Source: Tupaia tana (taxonomy: Eukaryota; Chordata; Mammalia; Scandentia; Tupaiidae). From it: a DNA stretch of 64,000 bases. Within the stretch, counting starts at the first letter, position 1; each line of letters opens with the position of its first letter. Under the pieces are notes generated by a model. That model was not told the origin of the DNA. It saw only the letters and a program-made list of their open reading frames with translations, and made no database searches. Below are positions 10,084-20,764 of the stretch, one piece after another. Location: assembly GCA_026018925.1 (NCBI GenBank), contig JAKSZU010000002.1:156605400-156669399 (forward strand), written 5' to 3'. Made by a program: the position numbers and the translations under genes.

Positions 10084-10321
10084 GGATTTTTTTAGGTGTT
10101 TGCCATGGAGCATGTGTGCTTGCAGACAGAGACAGAGAGAGGGAAAGTGAGAAACCACCCCCCAGGGGGAACAACCACATGCAATCCCTTCTCCTCTCGG
10201 GATTTTTAGCACACATACACATGCAGCTGGCGTGATTTTTACGCTTCCAGGTTCAGTACTGGAACCTTAGTCAGCCATGTGGAAGTCCAGTGCCTCAACT
10301 ACCATGCCAACAGCTGGCCCC
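10084..10321 (-). mobile_element. SINE family A, diverged
   Basis: Body phrase CACCCCCCAGGGGGAAC and a decayed B box (minus GGTTCCAGTACTG). Some 15 bp of the body are missing. Confidence 0.85.
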
Positions 10322-10478
10322 AAAATAAGTCAGTTTTAATGTGAAAATGAGGAATCTGAAACAAGGAGATACAGCTATCAAATATTATGCCCTGCATCTG
10401 CCATACTACTTTCCTTACAAAACCTTTATGCTTTAACCACCATAATATTCAGTTACCAAATAGTTACATGATTGTTTT

Positions 10479-10663
10479 TAAGAATTATTTTATTTAACTT
10501 TATTTATTTATTTATTTACTTATTTTAATTTGACCAGATAGGGACAGAGAGAGAGAGAGAGAGAGGGAAAGTGTGAAAGCAAGTCACCAGGTCCAGAACT
10601 CAAACCCTGGTCGGCCATGTGGGAGTCCAGAGCCCTTAACCACCACGCCATCTGCCAGCCCCA
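10479..10663 (-). mobile_element. SINE family B
   Basis: The tail AAGAATTATTTTATTTAACT on the left and the head at right (minus GGGGCTGGCAGATGGCGTGG) are complete. Contains a (GA) run. Confidence 0.92.
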
Positions 10664-10921
10664 TGTTGTATGTTTTCATTTTCTAATTCCATCTTTCTGT
10701 AATAAGGATAAAGCATGTATAATTTATTTAAATTAATGCTTGGGTAAGAGTTGATTGCCATTATTTTAGGCCAATGATTCTAAAGAGTCTTTGACTAAAG
10801 CCACCTTAAAGGAGCTGAATTCCTTGTAGGCCACCTATTCTCCTCCACTCATTATTTCTGCTCTTTTGTGGGTAAAGAACTCAGCACACACAGAAAAGTC
10901 AACTATATTAGAAAAGTCTGG

Positions 10922-11100
10922 GGGACCAGCAGGTGGCATGGCAGTTAAGGCGCTAGACACTCCCACATGGCCAACCACAGTTCAAATCCTGGACCTGGTG
11001 ACTTGCTTTCTCACTTCTCTCTGTCTTTTTCTGTCTCTCTCTGATCAAATTAAATGAATGAATAAATAAAGTTAAATAAATAATTATTTTAAAAAAAAAA
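10922..11100 (+). mobile_element. SINE family B
   Basis: Head GGGACCAGCAGGTGGCATGG. The flanks AGAAAAGTCTGG and AGAAAATTCTGG look like a target duplication. Confidence 0.9.
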
Positions 11101-11104
11101 AGAA

Positions 11105-11540
11105 AATTCTGGGAGGAATACACATAATGCAGGGTAAACAACTAGAAACAAAGACTACTACCAGACAACACTAAACATGAACGCCCTTCCTGAACCCTAT
11201 ACAAGGGTTAAATGAATAAATGAATGACAGGAACAAAACTACAAAATTCTAACTATCTGTTATGCATTTGCAATACAGAATCTTTGCAAAGTTGTGTGGC
11301 AGCCAGCATCTTAGAATACTGAATGAAATTTCTCAGACGTCTACTCATGTGCTAATTGTGTTCCCAAATAACTAATTTTAATAGCCTCTACAAATTCATT
11401 CAATGGGATTTTTTGTAATAACTCTACAGAGCTATATCTTTTTCTCAAAAATAAAAAGGACACACCTTTTGGATCATGTTCTACCACATCCACATTTTGG
11501 CCAGGTCACTGACCAGAGAGAACTCAACCATTCCCCACAC
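11105..11540. other. No gene; unassigned intron
   Basis: AT-rich, with no recognisable repeat or exon. Confidence 0.5.
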
Positions 11541-11548
11541 TTCTCTCT

Positions 11549-11636
<88 letters not shown>
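11541..11636 (+). repeat. Compound microsatellite (CT)n(CA)n
   Basis: Uninterrupted CT dinucleotides switch to CA dinucleotides at about 11597. Likely polymorphic. Confidence 0.95.
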
Positions 11637-11638
<2 letters not shown>

Positions 11639-11654
11639 TTCCTAAACTTTCACA

Positions 11655-11935
11655 GCATCGTGTTTCTCCCTGCTCAGAGACTCTGCATGTGCTCTTTCCT
11701 CTGTCCCCTAAGAAGGGGACAGAGCCAGCTAGCTCCTATCAGCCTTCAGGTTTCTTCCTGTTGCTTCTTCAGATCCCCACGAAAACATCCCTGACTCCTA
11801 GTCCGTCCACGGCTACGTGACTCCCTGTGCTCCTCTTCATGACACCTGTAATGCCAGAAACAGAACTACTCTCCTACGTCTGTTTACTCAGCTAGTCTCC
11901 AAACTCCACGAGGACCACAGCAGGTCTGTCTGACT
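11655..11935 (+). mobile_element. L2 fragment
   Basis: Matches the L2 3' region in order: GCATGTGCTCTTTCCTCTGT, CCTTCAGGTTTCTTCCTG, CATCCCTGACTCCTAG, and CTCCACGAGGAC near the end. Diverged, as expected for this ancient family. Confidence 0.7.
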
Positions 11936-12107
11936 GACCGACCAAGGAGTAACTGGCACCTAGAGACTCAGAAAATGGCCCAGTGTGACTAGCACGTGTA
12001 TTTGCAGGGGAAGGGGAAGGTGACTGGCTATGAATCTGGAGAGGCAGGCGGGAGCTGGCACAACGCAGCAGCAGACACCGACCGAGGGAACACACACAGA
12101 CAAGTGA

Positions 12108-12262
12108 AGAGACCTGGGCTCGGGTCCAGCTTAGACGCCTACTGCGGGGTCACCTCAGGCGGATTATTTAACCTTCCTAAATCTCCTTATTAAATGAAAA
12201 GAGTCACATCTGCCTCTTAGAGTGGCTGTAAAGGACTAAGCAAGGCACCAAAGAATCAAGTC
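12108..12262 (+). mobile_element. MIR SINE relic
   Basis: Core phrases CTGGGCTCGGGTCCAGC, then GATTATTTAACCTTCCTAAA, and TAGAGTGGCTGTAAAGGACT follow MIR order. Confidence 0.75.
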
Positions 12263-12994
12263 CGTAATCGGCACCCTGCAGAAGCCCAGGAGCGCCCACG
12301 GCACCCACAGCAAGAACTGAACAGACCAACGTCTGCATCCCTTTAAGTTCATGAGATTGTTCTGCCACAAAGAACAGAAGAGACCCTTTTGTTTAGCATA
12401 AAAAAACAAGACACAGAGAAATAAAATTAAAAAATTTATTTAGGAAGAAGAAGGTTACAGTGAACCAGGCCACGACCACAGAAACTGAAGCAACACACAC
12501 TTAGGCATCTCCAGGAAGAGAAGAGCAGGTGCTGACAGTGCACCGAAAGCAGAGACAAAAACCCTGACCGCCCTGCACCCAACTGGATGGGAAGGAGGGG
12601 CCTTATCGCAAAATGGAGGGGTTCTGCAGCTGGTCCACAAGGGCAATCAGCCACAGAACTCTGTCTGTCATAAAAGCCATCAAAGCCATGAATTCCAGCC
12701 CCCAGTAAAGGGCCAGGTGTACACAAACGGTCAAGCGAAACCTAATGAGAAGATGGACACACACACAGCACTGGGAAAGAGTACACGAACCGCAGACGGA
12801 TGGCAGCAATCGACCTACCCTCGCCTGTATGTCATCCAGCCTTAAAAGGGGCAGTCAGACACATTTTTTGGCATCAGAGTGATGAGTAACATACCACGTT
12901 GTAAGGCAGCCCCGTTCCGTTCTTCAACAACCAGAAGAATTAGACCGTGGTTCATTACGAGGAAGACAACGCCTGTCTTCTCACAGTGGTGGCC
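12263..12994. other. No gene recognised; intron with modest open frames
   Basis: Open frames of 60-96 codons on the minus strand (12436-12809) show no recognised protein family. An AATAAA lies on the minus strand near 12438, which made me consider a retrocopy, but no coding similarity or tail supports it. Confidence 0.4.
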
Positions 12995-13126
12995 ACTGGT
13001 CTCATCTCTCCATAGATGCCACGATTCAGGTTGGCTGAGGCTGGAGGTGGACGGCAGTGTCAAGACCTGTAGAGGCTGCTTCTCTCAAACGTGCACAGTT
13101 TCAATTAAAAAAAAAAAAAAAAAAAA
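12995..13126 (+). mobile_element. SINE family C, 3' part
   Basis: GGTTGGCTGAGGCTGGAGGT, then GGCAGTGTCAAGACCTGTAG and a 19-A tail fit the family C body. The head is too degraded to place. Confidence 0.55.
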
Positions 13127-13220
13127 AGTCCTGGTTTGGACAATAATTTGTGTAACTATCTAGTTCTAAGAGATGCCTCGTACCCCAAAATATTCTCTCT
13201 TCAGGCTGAGCATTCACCTT

Positions 13221-13492
13221 TTCTTTTTCTTTTTCTTTTAAATCTTTTTTTAAGGTTTTGCCATAGGGCACATGTGCTAGCCAGAGAGGAGAGAGACAGA
13301 GAAGGAAAGTGAGAAATCGTACCCCGGGGGATGTCCATGCCACAATCCCTTCTCCTCCATTCTTCTCCTGAGATGTTGGGCATTCACACATGTGCACCCA
13401 GCATGAGTTTCAAGCCATCAAGTCCCGGACCTGAATTGCAGTCAGCCAAGTGGGAGTACAGTGCCTTCACCACCACACCACCTGCTGACTTC
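13221..13492 (-). mobile_element. SINE family A
   Basis: Minus-strand copy with direct repeat GAGCATTCACCT at 13208-13219 and 13494-13505. The tail is a TTTTC-type simple repeat. Confidence 0.93.
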
Positions 13493-13870
13493 GAGCATTC
13501 ACCTCTTCACCAACCATTCCTCCTAGGACAGGGTTTCCAGTTCTAAGTCCTTAGCTCTGCATGGATTCCAGATAACTAATATCCCTAACTCAAGGACAAT
13601 ATTCCAGGTAGAGTGTCATAGAGAAAAGGAAGAATTTATTCCTCTGATCCTATAGGATCACCTTAGCATTGATTTATGTTCAGCCCAAATTACTGAGTAA
13701 AACTTCGAAGTCATTTTCCATCATACTCCCACTGGACAATACTGTACTTGCACGACAGTCACTTAGCTTCTAATATACCTAACTAAAAGGTTAACAAGTC
13801 TTCATTTTGTCATGTTATTCAGAAGAATGTTAATAAATTTTCTTGTTTAATGTATAAATATATAAATATC
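13493..13870. other. No gene; unassigned intron
   Basis: No exon or repeat recognised between two SINEs. Confidence 0.5.
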
Positions 13871-13871
13871 C

Positions 13872-14131
13872 TTTTTTTTTTTTTTTGGAGAGGTTTTCGC
13901 TATAGGGCACGTGCACTCGCCAGACAGACAGAGACAGAGAGACACAAAGCGAGAAATCACCCCCCAGGGGGGATGGCCACACCACAATCCCTTCTCCTCC
14001 ATTCTCCTCTTGGGATCTTGGGCACGCACGCACACGTGCCCGGCGTGAGTTTAAGCCACCGGGTCCGGGACTCGAACCGCAGTTGACTACGGGGGTGTCC
14101 AGTGACATAGCCATTACTAACTGCTGGTCCC
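13872..14131 (-). mobile_element. SINE family A1
   Basis: Nearly consensus CpG-rich copy. Direct repeat ATAAATATCCT lies on both sides (ends about 13871 and 14148). The A box has lost a few bases (minus TTAGTAATGGC). Confidence 0.93.
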
Positions 14132-14197
14132 TAAATATAAATATCCTGATAGTGGCTAGAAGACATTAATCCATTCAGCATTTATTCACTAATTACA

Positions 14198-14204
14198 TAT
14201 TTAT

Positions 14205-14249
<45 letters not shown>

Positions 14250-14251
14250 CA
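14198..14251 (+). repeat. Microsatellite (AC)n(AT)n
   Basis: A perfect CA run followed by TA dinucleotides. Confidence 0.95.
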
Positions 14252-14336
14252 GTGCTGTACTGGCCCAGGTGACAAAATGCTAACAAGGTATATGGTACAT
14301 GGCTCCTGCTTATTAGCCAGACTTTTAAAAAATACC

Positions 14337-14500
14337 CATTTTTTATTTTATTTGTTATTATTACTCCTTTAATTTGACCAGAGAGAGACACACAGAATGA
14401 AATAGAAAGTGGGAAAGCAAGCCACCAGGTCCAGGACTCAAACCACAGTTGGCCATGTGAGAGGACAGTGCCTCCACCACCACGTCACCTGCCAGCCCCC
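14337..14500 (-). mobile_element. SINE family B
   Basis: Minus head GGGGGCTGGCAGGTGACGTG and B box GGTTTGAGTCC. The tail region is shortened. Confidence 0.88.
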
Positions 14501-14596
14501 AATTTTTAAAGGACTTAAAAACAGATTAGGGAGTTCAAAGTTGAGGTGGAAACTAAGGAGAATGTCTGACAACAAGAGCTGAGAAGACACGGTTGG

Positions 14597-14844
14597 TTTT
14601 TTTTTTTTTTTTTTTTGAGAGGTTTTTGCTATAGGGCGCGTGCGCTCGCCAGACAGACAGAGAAAGACAGAGAGATAGAAAGCAGGAAATCACCCCCCAG
14701 GGGGGATGGCCACGCCGCAATCCCTTCTCCTCCATTCTCCTATCGGGATCTTGGGCACGCACGCACACGCGCCCGGCGTGAGTTTAAGCCGCCGGGTCCG
14801 GGACTCGAACCGCGGTCAACTACGTGGGAGTCCAGCGACATAGA
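14597..14844 (-). mobile_element. SINE family A1, 5'-truncated
   Basis: Otherwise near consensus with a long A tail, but it stops at CTATGTCGCTGG. The first about 25 nt, including the A box, are absent. Pol III transcription from this copy is therefore unlikely. Confidence 0.92.
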
Positions 14845-14890
14845 TAAAAAAGAGTCAAAGGCAACCCTGAGGTTGGGTCATGGGAAACTA

Positions 14891-14940
14891 TTAGGTCGTC
14901 AGGAAAGCCATGATGTATTTTTCCATGTCTTTCTACCCAA
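14891..14940. mobile_element. Palindromic mariner-type MITE, internally deleted
   Basis: TA then TTAGGTCGTCAGGAAAGCCA at left and ACCCAA then TA at right. The second half is mostly missing compared with the copy at 39507-39587. Confidence 0.65.
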
Positions 14941-15071
14941 TACAATGGTACAAATGCCACGTGGAAGGAGAACTGGTTTGCAAAAAAAAGATGATGAGTC
15001 TCACCTTGAACATGTTAAATAATGATGGGAAAATATATTCCTCATAATTTGAAGATGAAATATATAAAATA

Positions 15072-15242
15072 TGAAGCCAACAGGTGGTGTGGTGGTTAAG
15101 GGCACTGGACTCCCACCCATATAGACAACCATAGTTTGAGTCCTGGACCTGGTGGCTTGCTTTCTCACTTTCTCTCTTTCTCTCTGGTCAAATTTAAATA
15201 AATAAATAAATAATTTGTTTCAATAAAATAATTTTTTAAAAA
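15072..15242 (+). mobile_element. SINE family B
   Basis: B box GGTAGTTTGAGTCC-like (decayed), CT-rich body and AAATAAATAAATAAAT tail. Confidence 0.9.
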
Positions 15243-15281
15243 GAAATAGAGGAAATAATGTCTTTTTTAAAAAGATAGGAA

Positions 15282-15540
15282 GGGGCCAGCAGGTGGCATA
15301 GTGGTTAAGGCACTGGAGTCCCATGTGGTAAACCGTGGTTCAAATCCCAGACCTGGCAGCTTGAAAATCATGCCAGATGTGTGTGTATGCACAGAATGAA
15401 GGAGAAGGGACTGCAATGTGGCCATCCCCCCCCCCAGAGGGTAATTTTTCACTTTCTCTCTGTCTGTCTCTCTGTCTCTCTGGCAAGGAGCCACACACCC
15501 TCTAGCAAAAATTTCTCAAAAAAAAAAAAAAAAAAAAAAA
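15282..15540 (+). mobile_element. SINE family A
   Basis: Head GGGGCCAGCAGGTGGCATAG, body with a short deletion, and a 23-A tail at about 15518-15540. Confidence 0.92.
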
Positions 15541-15575
15541 GGCAGGAAGAAAAGTAGTTGAATATTTTCATAATT

Positions 15576-15830
15576 TTTTTTTTGGAGAGGTTTATGCTAT
15601 AAGGCACATGCACTCGCCAGAAAGAGAGAGACAGAGAGACAGAAAGCGAGAAATCACCCCACCAGCGGGGATGGCGACGCCTCAATCCCTTCTCCTCCAT
15701 TCTCCTCTCGGGATCTTGGACACGCATGCACACACGCCCGGCTGAGTTTAAGCCACCAGGCCTGGGACTCAAACTGCGGTCGACTACATGGGAGTCCAGT
15801 GACATAGCCCTTACACCAACTGCTGGTCCC
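15576..15830 (-). mobile_element. SINE family A1
   Basis: Complete minus copy. Direct repeat AATATTTTCATAAT at 15561-15574 and 15832-15845. Confidence 0.94.
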
Positions 15831-15939
15831 TAATATTTTCATAATCTTTACATAAGATGACCTTCTAGTATTATAAAGAACTCAGAAACATAAAGGAAAA
15901 GACTGGGAAATTTTATTTAAATTCAAAATATTAAATCCA

Positions 15940-16187
15940 GGGAACCAGCAGTTAGCGTAATGGCTATGTTGCTGGACTCCCACGTAGTCGACCGTGGTTC
16001 GCGTCCCGGACCCGGTGGCTTAAAACTCATGCCGGGCGCGTGTGCGTGCATGCCCAAGATCCCGAGAGGAGAATGGAGGAGAAAGGACTGCGGCGTGACC
16101 ATCCCCCCTGGGGGGTGATTTCTCGCTTTCTGTCTCTCTGTCTGGCGAGCGCACACGCCCTATAGCAAATCCCTCTCCAAAAAAAGG
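15940..16187 (+). mobile_element. SINE family A1
   Basis: Near consensus. A box TAGCGTAATGG, B box GGTTCGCGTCC, short A tail. Confidence 0.94.
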
Positions 16188-16917
16188 GAAATGACAGTAC
16201 CTACTGAAAGGGCAGATGGCCACGCCCAGCGACCTCACACACAGAAATCTGTCCGACCCAAATGCCTGCACAGTGAAGGCGCCAAATCAGAATGAATTTG
16301 AGCTCCTACAGGAGAGCAGTAATTATCAACCGCAATGACAATAAATGGAACATACAAACAGGTGATGACGCGGGGCCCTTCCTTACCCTAAACGGTGGTT
16401 AATCGAAGTGGAAAGAATGGTAAAGACAGAAAATCAACATTTGCAACCCACACAGTGAAGATTGGCACAGGCAAAATTCCTCACTGGATGCTACATCTGA
16501 GTGGAAAGCTTGACAAGGAGGACTTTCATATGCTCTCAATGTCTTCGACAAGAGCGTTGGATGGCTGCAAGGTTACTAACTGTAGCTGCACAGTGGAGAA
16601 ACGAGAGGGCATCCTCACTAGGCATCCTCAAGGCAGAGGAGACAGATGTGCCGCGCCTCTGGAGGTGCCACGTGAGAAGGACTGAAGGAGCCTCATGTCA
16701 TATTCAGGCCAGATGTACAAATGAAGTCTACGAGGTGCATCAGACAAACCCAAATTGAGGAACAGCTGTAAAACCACCATCCTGCATTCTTCGAAATCAT
16801 GTGTGCTGTGAAAGACAAGGGAAGACTGATAACAGATCCTCCAGACGAGAGGGAAGTGAAGAGACAAGAGACTGAGACAAAGCTGTAAGAGACAGTTCGT
16901 CTTAAAGAATTAACAGG
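16188..16917. other. No gene; unassigned old repeat or intron
   Basis: Part of 16750-16870 (GAAAGACAAGGGAAGACTG) resembles a widely dispersed old mammalian repeat whose family I cannot name. A 96-codon open frame at 16395-16685 has no recognised similarity. Confidence 0.4.
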
Positions 16918-17150
16918 TAGGATCAGCAGATGGTACGTTGCTGGACTCCCACGTAGTTGACCACAGTTCAAGTCCCGGACCCTACGGCTGGAAATTCATG
17001 CTAGGCATGTGTGCATGCATGCCCAATATCCTGAGAGGAGATGGGATTGCGACATGACCATATCCCCGAGGGGGTGACTTCCTGCTTTCTGACTGTCTCT
17101 CCAGCAGGCACACACACCCTATAGCAAAAAAAAAAAAACCCTCTCTTGGA
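16918..17150 (+). mobile_element. SINE family A with internal deletion in head
   Basis: The segment between the A box and GTTGCTGGACTCCC is shortened by about 10 nt, while B box and 3' signature CCCTATAGCAAAAAAA remain. Confidence 0.88.
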
Positions 17151-17171
17151 AGAAAAACAGAATCCACAGGT

Positions 17172-17423
17172 GGAACCAGCAGATGGCGTAATGATTATGT
17201 TACTGGACTCCCATGCAGTCGACCACGGTTCAAGTCCCAGACCCAGTGGCTTAAAATTCACACTGGGTGCATGTGTGTGTGTGTGTGTGTGCCCCAAATC
17301 CCAAGAGGATAATGAAGGAAAAGGGATTGTGGCATGGCCATGTCCCCTGGGGGGTGATTTCTCGCTTTCTGTCCCCCTGTCTCTCCAGTGAGCACATGCA
17401 CCCTGTAGCAGAAATCTCTCTTT

Positions 17424-17424
<1 letters not shown>
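17172..17424 (+). mobile_element. SINE family A
   Basis: A box TGGCGTAATGA, B box GGTTCAAGTCC, internal (GT) run at about 17273-17291. It is followed by a CA microsatellite that replaced its A tail. Confidence 0.92.

Positions 17425-17425
<1 letters not shown>

Positions 17426-17457
<32 letters not shown>
17426..17457 (+). repeat. (CA)n microsatellite
   Basis: CA dinucleotides directly 3' of a SINE end; probably seeded by its tail. Confidence 0.9.
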
Positions 17458-17458
<1 letters not shown>

Positions 17459-17625
17459 ACATGGACTATGAGGAAGAGGAAAAGAATGCCAGGCCGGGAG
17501 AATGGAAATCCCAAAACACAAATGAGTGCATGTTCCACAGACACTGAAGAGACCACGGATCTCACTCTAAGGGAAGTTCAATGTGAAGTGAACACACAGA
17601 AGTCACATAACTACCATCGCCCATG

Positions 17626-17797
17626 TGCCCTGGCCACGGTAATGTAGAGTCATGTGGCAGGTTGAGGCCAGAGACCTAGGTTCAACCCCCAGACCACCTG
17701 ACCAGGAGCAGGATGTGCACCTGTATCCCAGTTACTCAGGAGGCCGAGGCAGGAGATCACAACTTGGCAAGCCCCTGCCTAAAAAGAAAAGTACTGA
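17626..17797 (+). mobile_element. tRNA-7SL chimeric SINE
   Basis: The head contains a B-box-like GGTTCAACCCC. It is followed at 17719-17765 by CACCTGTATCCCAGTTACTC and AGGAGGCCGAGGCAGGAG, unmistakable 7SL RNA/Alu-type sequence, then an A-rich end. It is the best-preserved 7SL part in the window and probably a relative of family C. Confidence 0.8.
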
Positions 17798-18730
17798 TAA
17801 ATATAAACCACTAAGTTCAGAAGTATCTTGTTACACAACGGTAAATAACCGATACACTAAATATACACACACATTTGACAATGCACCTAATCAAATGCAA
17901 CAAAATCCTAGACACAGTGAGCAATAAAGAATGTTGGCACAGCATTCTGCTTCCTTTCATAATTCTTCTCCCAGTCTCTGAACAAAAATAAACTAGTGCA
18001 TGCATAGGTAAGCCATAGGAGACTTTCCAAATCACAGTTATTCTTCATATTCGCTCAGCCAAGTTTGATGTAAAAACTAATCGATAACAGCTTTTGAATC
18101 TAAAAATACAATAATATATAAGTCTTAGAAAGCTCTGAAGAAATTGTGCTTTCATTTCATCTACAACGACTCCTTGGCTCTTCCTAGGAAACCCTAGTTT
18201 TACTTGCCGTGAAATGACGACCGTGGTAGGAAGAACATCACATGTCTTGCGCCCAAGTTATATTTTGTGGCAAATCCGCTACTGGAAGGCCCGTGCTGTT
18301 TGCTGGAAGAACTAAGATGTCACTGAACCCGATATCCTTCTTAGCCATGAAAGGGTCCCTTGAATCCAGGAACAAGCAAGCTCCCAGCAGCGTGACTTTG
18401 CCACTGACTATGCAATCCTGGAAGACCCGCACTGATATTCTCTCTCAAACAATCCGTAACAAGAACTGGTACTCACCCAGCTCTTGTCAGAAGTGGACAA
18501 AAGTTCTCTAAATATAAGGTGGTGAATGAAAAAGGTGGTGGCTTCTTAGCTACTTGAGGATAAATAGGCTCACAGATATAGTCTCTGCAGAGGCAGGAAA
18601 GAGTGGATACAGAGAAGACATGAACGAGGTACACAAAATTTAAGGGCACCTATTCTAAGAAGAATTCCATGCCAACACCGCATCTGCTCACGGGGCAGAA
18701 TAAATGCCTCCTTAAATTGCACATCACAAG
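17798..18730. other. No gene; unassigned intron
   Basis: Mostly without recognisable repeats. 17800-17860 (ATAACCGATACACTAAAT) resembles the end of an old dispersed mammalian repeat. Confidence 0.4.
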
Positions 18731-18950
18731 GGGCCAGATGATGGTCAGCAGGCAAAACTCAATGTTCTTTGAGGTAATCCCTCATGGGAAAGTTCTTGGT
18801 TCAAGTCCAGAGACCGACCTCTGTGCCAGTATGCACTGACCCCTGATCCAGGGCTGGCTGAAGTTTGGAGTGGACTGGACACCAAGGCCCCATTGATTCT
18901 CTTTTTCTCTCTCTCCCTCTCTCTGAAGAAATAAATAAACTTCAAAAAAT
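18731..18950 (+). mobile_element. SINE family C
   Basis: Head with B-box-like GGTTCAAGTCCAGAGACC, a body with CCTGATCCAGGGCTGGCTGA, a CT tract and GAAGAAATAAATAAACTTC. Confidence 0.82.
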
Positions 18951-18952
18951 TC

Positions 18953-19185
18953 TGGCCATCCCTATGGCTTAGTTAAGGAACCTAGATCCCACAAGGCTGA
19001 CTGCAGGTCACACTCCAGCCTGGTGGTTTAAACAACACACTGGGTGTGTGGTATGCCCCTAATTTCAACAGGATGGAGACATGGAGAAGGAACTGTGGTT
19101 GACTACACTATCTCCCTCTACCTCTTTCTGTCCCTCTCTTTCTGTCGAGAGCACACACCCTCTGCGATAAGAACAAAATAAAATT
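18953..19185 (+). mobile_element. SINE family A2
   Basis: Old, diverged variant (GATCCCACAAGGCTGACTGC; 3' end GAGAGCACACACCCTCTGCG). B box decayed. Confidence 0.8.
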
Positions 19186-19790
19186 AAAATTAGTTCTGCT
19201 CCCTGGATCTCACCTTAGTGAGTTACCCTGCCTCACCCCAGTCCACCCCTGGCAGTAAACAAAGCCAAAGCTTACCTCACCGCGTGCGCATCATCAGACA
19301 ATCCTAAATCCAGTGCCATGCAGCGAGAAATCTGAAATGTTACTTCTCCCTTCTAATCTGGAGGGAGGAACATGGGCATGAGTGTGAATCCTTCTGGAAC
19401 ACTGAAGATAAATAAAACACCTACAGACTTTAATGAACTCAAACAAGGACTGTACTGAGTTTTCTACTTCAATGTTAAAACAATTCCTAAAAAGGGATAT
19501 TAGGTTGAGAATGAAAACTATTCAGCAGGTTTAATGCTCTGTGAGGGCAGGGGCCGGGGGGCAAGAAAGCAGGCAATACAGCACAATTGCAGACCCAGTA
19601 TTAGATGATGCTACCGAACTCAGTCATTCTCTTTTTACAAACACACACACAGACAACTGGATTGAAGACTATTAAATGCTTATCTGATTGAAGCAAAGGA
19701 AGACTTATATTTTTCACCAGTAATGGCATTCTTCAAAAAAAATAGCATTAATTTCACAAAATGATAGCAAAAAATTTACTTAAAATATTA
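19186..19790. other. No gene; unassigned intron
   Basis: No exon seen. Short GC patch GGGGCCGGGGGGC at about 19549 and CA-rich patch near 19640. Confidence 0.5.
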
Positions 19791-19872
19791 TTAGGTTGTC
19801 AGGAAAGTCATGACATATTTTTCTGTGCTTTTCTATGCAAAAATGTATCATGATTTTCCCAGTGATCCAACA
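19791..19872. mobile_element. Palindromic mariner-type MITE
   Basis: TTAGGTTGTCAGGAAAGTCA at left. The right half GTATCATGATTTTCCC...GATCCAA is its diverged inverted copy. TA lies before the left end. Confidence 0.8.
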
Positions 19873-20047
19873 TAATAATGATGAAAACAGTGCTTCATGG
19901 GCAATGATGGTTACAATACCAAAACATAGCAGTCGTCAGGGGGCAGCCACATACAGGAAATGTTTGTCAGATAATATGAATTCAGCACCTGAAAGCAGGC
20001 TTCACGGTGCCCTTGAACTGTAAGTCATCTGAACATTGGACAGGGGT

Positions 20048-20243
20048 GGGGCTAGCTAGCTCTACTGCTTAGTGAAGAGCCAGATCCCATATGGCTGGCT
20101 GCCTGGTTTGTGTCCTGACCTGGTGGCTCAAAAAAACACACCAACCACGTGTGCATGCACACCCCAGATCCGGACAGGATAGGAAAATGAACAAGAAGGG
20201 TTTGTGGGGTGACCGTGCCCCAGTGCAGTGTACTTTCTCTCTG

Positions 20244-20300
<57 letters not shown>

Positions 20301-20335
20301 CTGACAAGCACACATGCTCTTTGACAAATTTTAAA
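20048..20335 (+). mobile_element. SINE family A2 with expanded CT tract
   Basis: GATCCCATATGGCTGGCTGC head and a GCACACATGCTCTTTGACAA end. The body has expanded to a pure (CT)n at 20240-20297. Confidence 0.85.
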
Positions 20336-20479
20336 AAGAAGAAAAAAAGAAAAAATTGAACTGGTAAAAACTGAATGTACCTACATCTTCATTCCAGAAA
20401 ACATACCTTGTTTCACATAAGAGCGTCCAGCCTTGAGCCATAGCAGGCATGAAGATGATGTCAAAACCAGACTTACCCA

Positions 20480-20724
20480 GGACCAGCAGTTAGCATAATG
20501 GCTATGTTGCTGGACTCCCATGTAGTCGACCGCGGTTCGAGTCCCAGACCTGGTGCCTTAAAACTCACGCCAGGCATGTGTGCATGCTGTGCCCAAGATC
20601 CCGAGAGGAGGGACGAGACAGGATTGTGGCATGGCGGGTGATTTCTCGCTTTCTGTTTTTCTGTCTCCCTCTGTCTGGTGAGCGCACACGCCCTAGAAGC
20701 AAAAAACTCTCAAAAAAAAAAAAA
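20480..20724 (+). mobile_element. SINE family A1
   Basis: A box TAGCATAATGG and perfect B box GGTTCGAGTCC. About 20 nt missing around the central CCCCTGGGGG block. Confidence 0.92.
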
Positions 20725-20764
20725 GATTTATCTATGTTGATAAATGTAGGAGGAGTCTAGTTCA

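Noticed and set aside
12436..12809. Possible retrocopy on the minus strand with AATAAA
   Set aside because: No protein family recognised, no A tail and no target duplication found.
20240..20297. CRISPR-like or satellite array
   Set aside because: Pure CT dinucleotide expansion inside a SINE; no spaced direct repeats.
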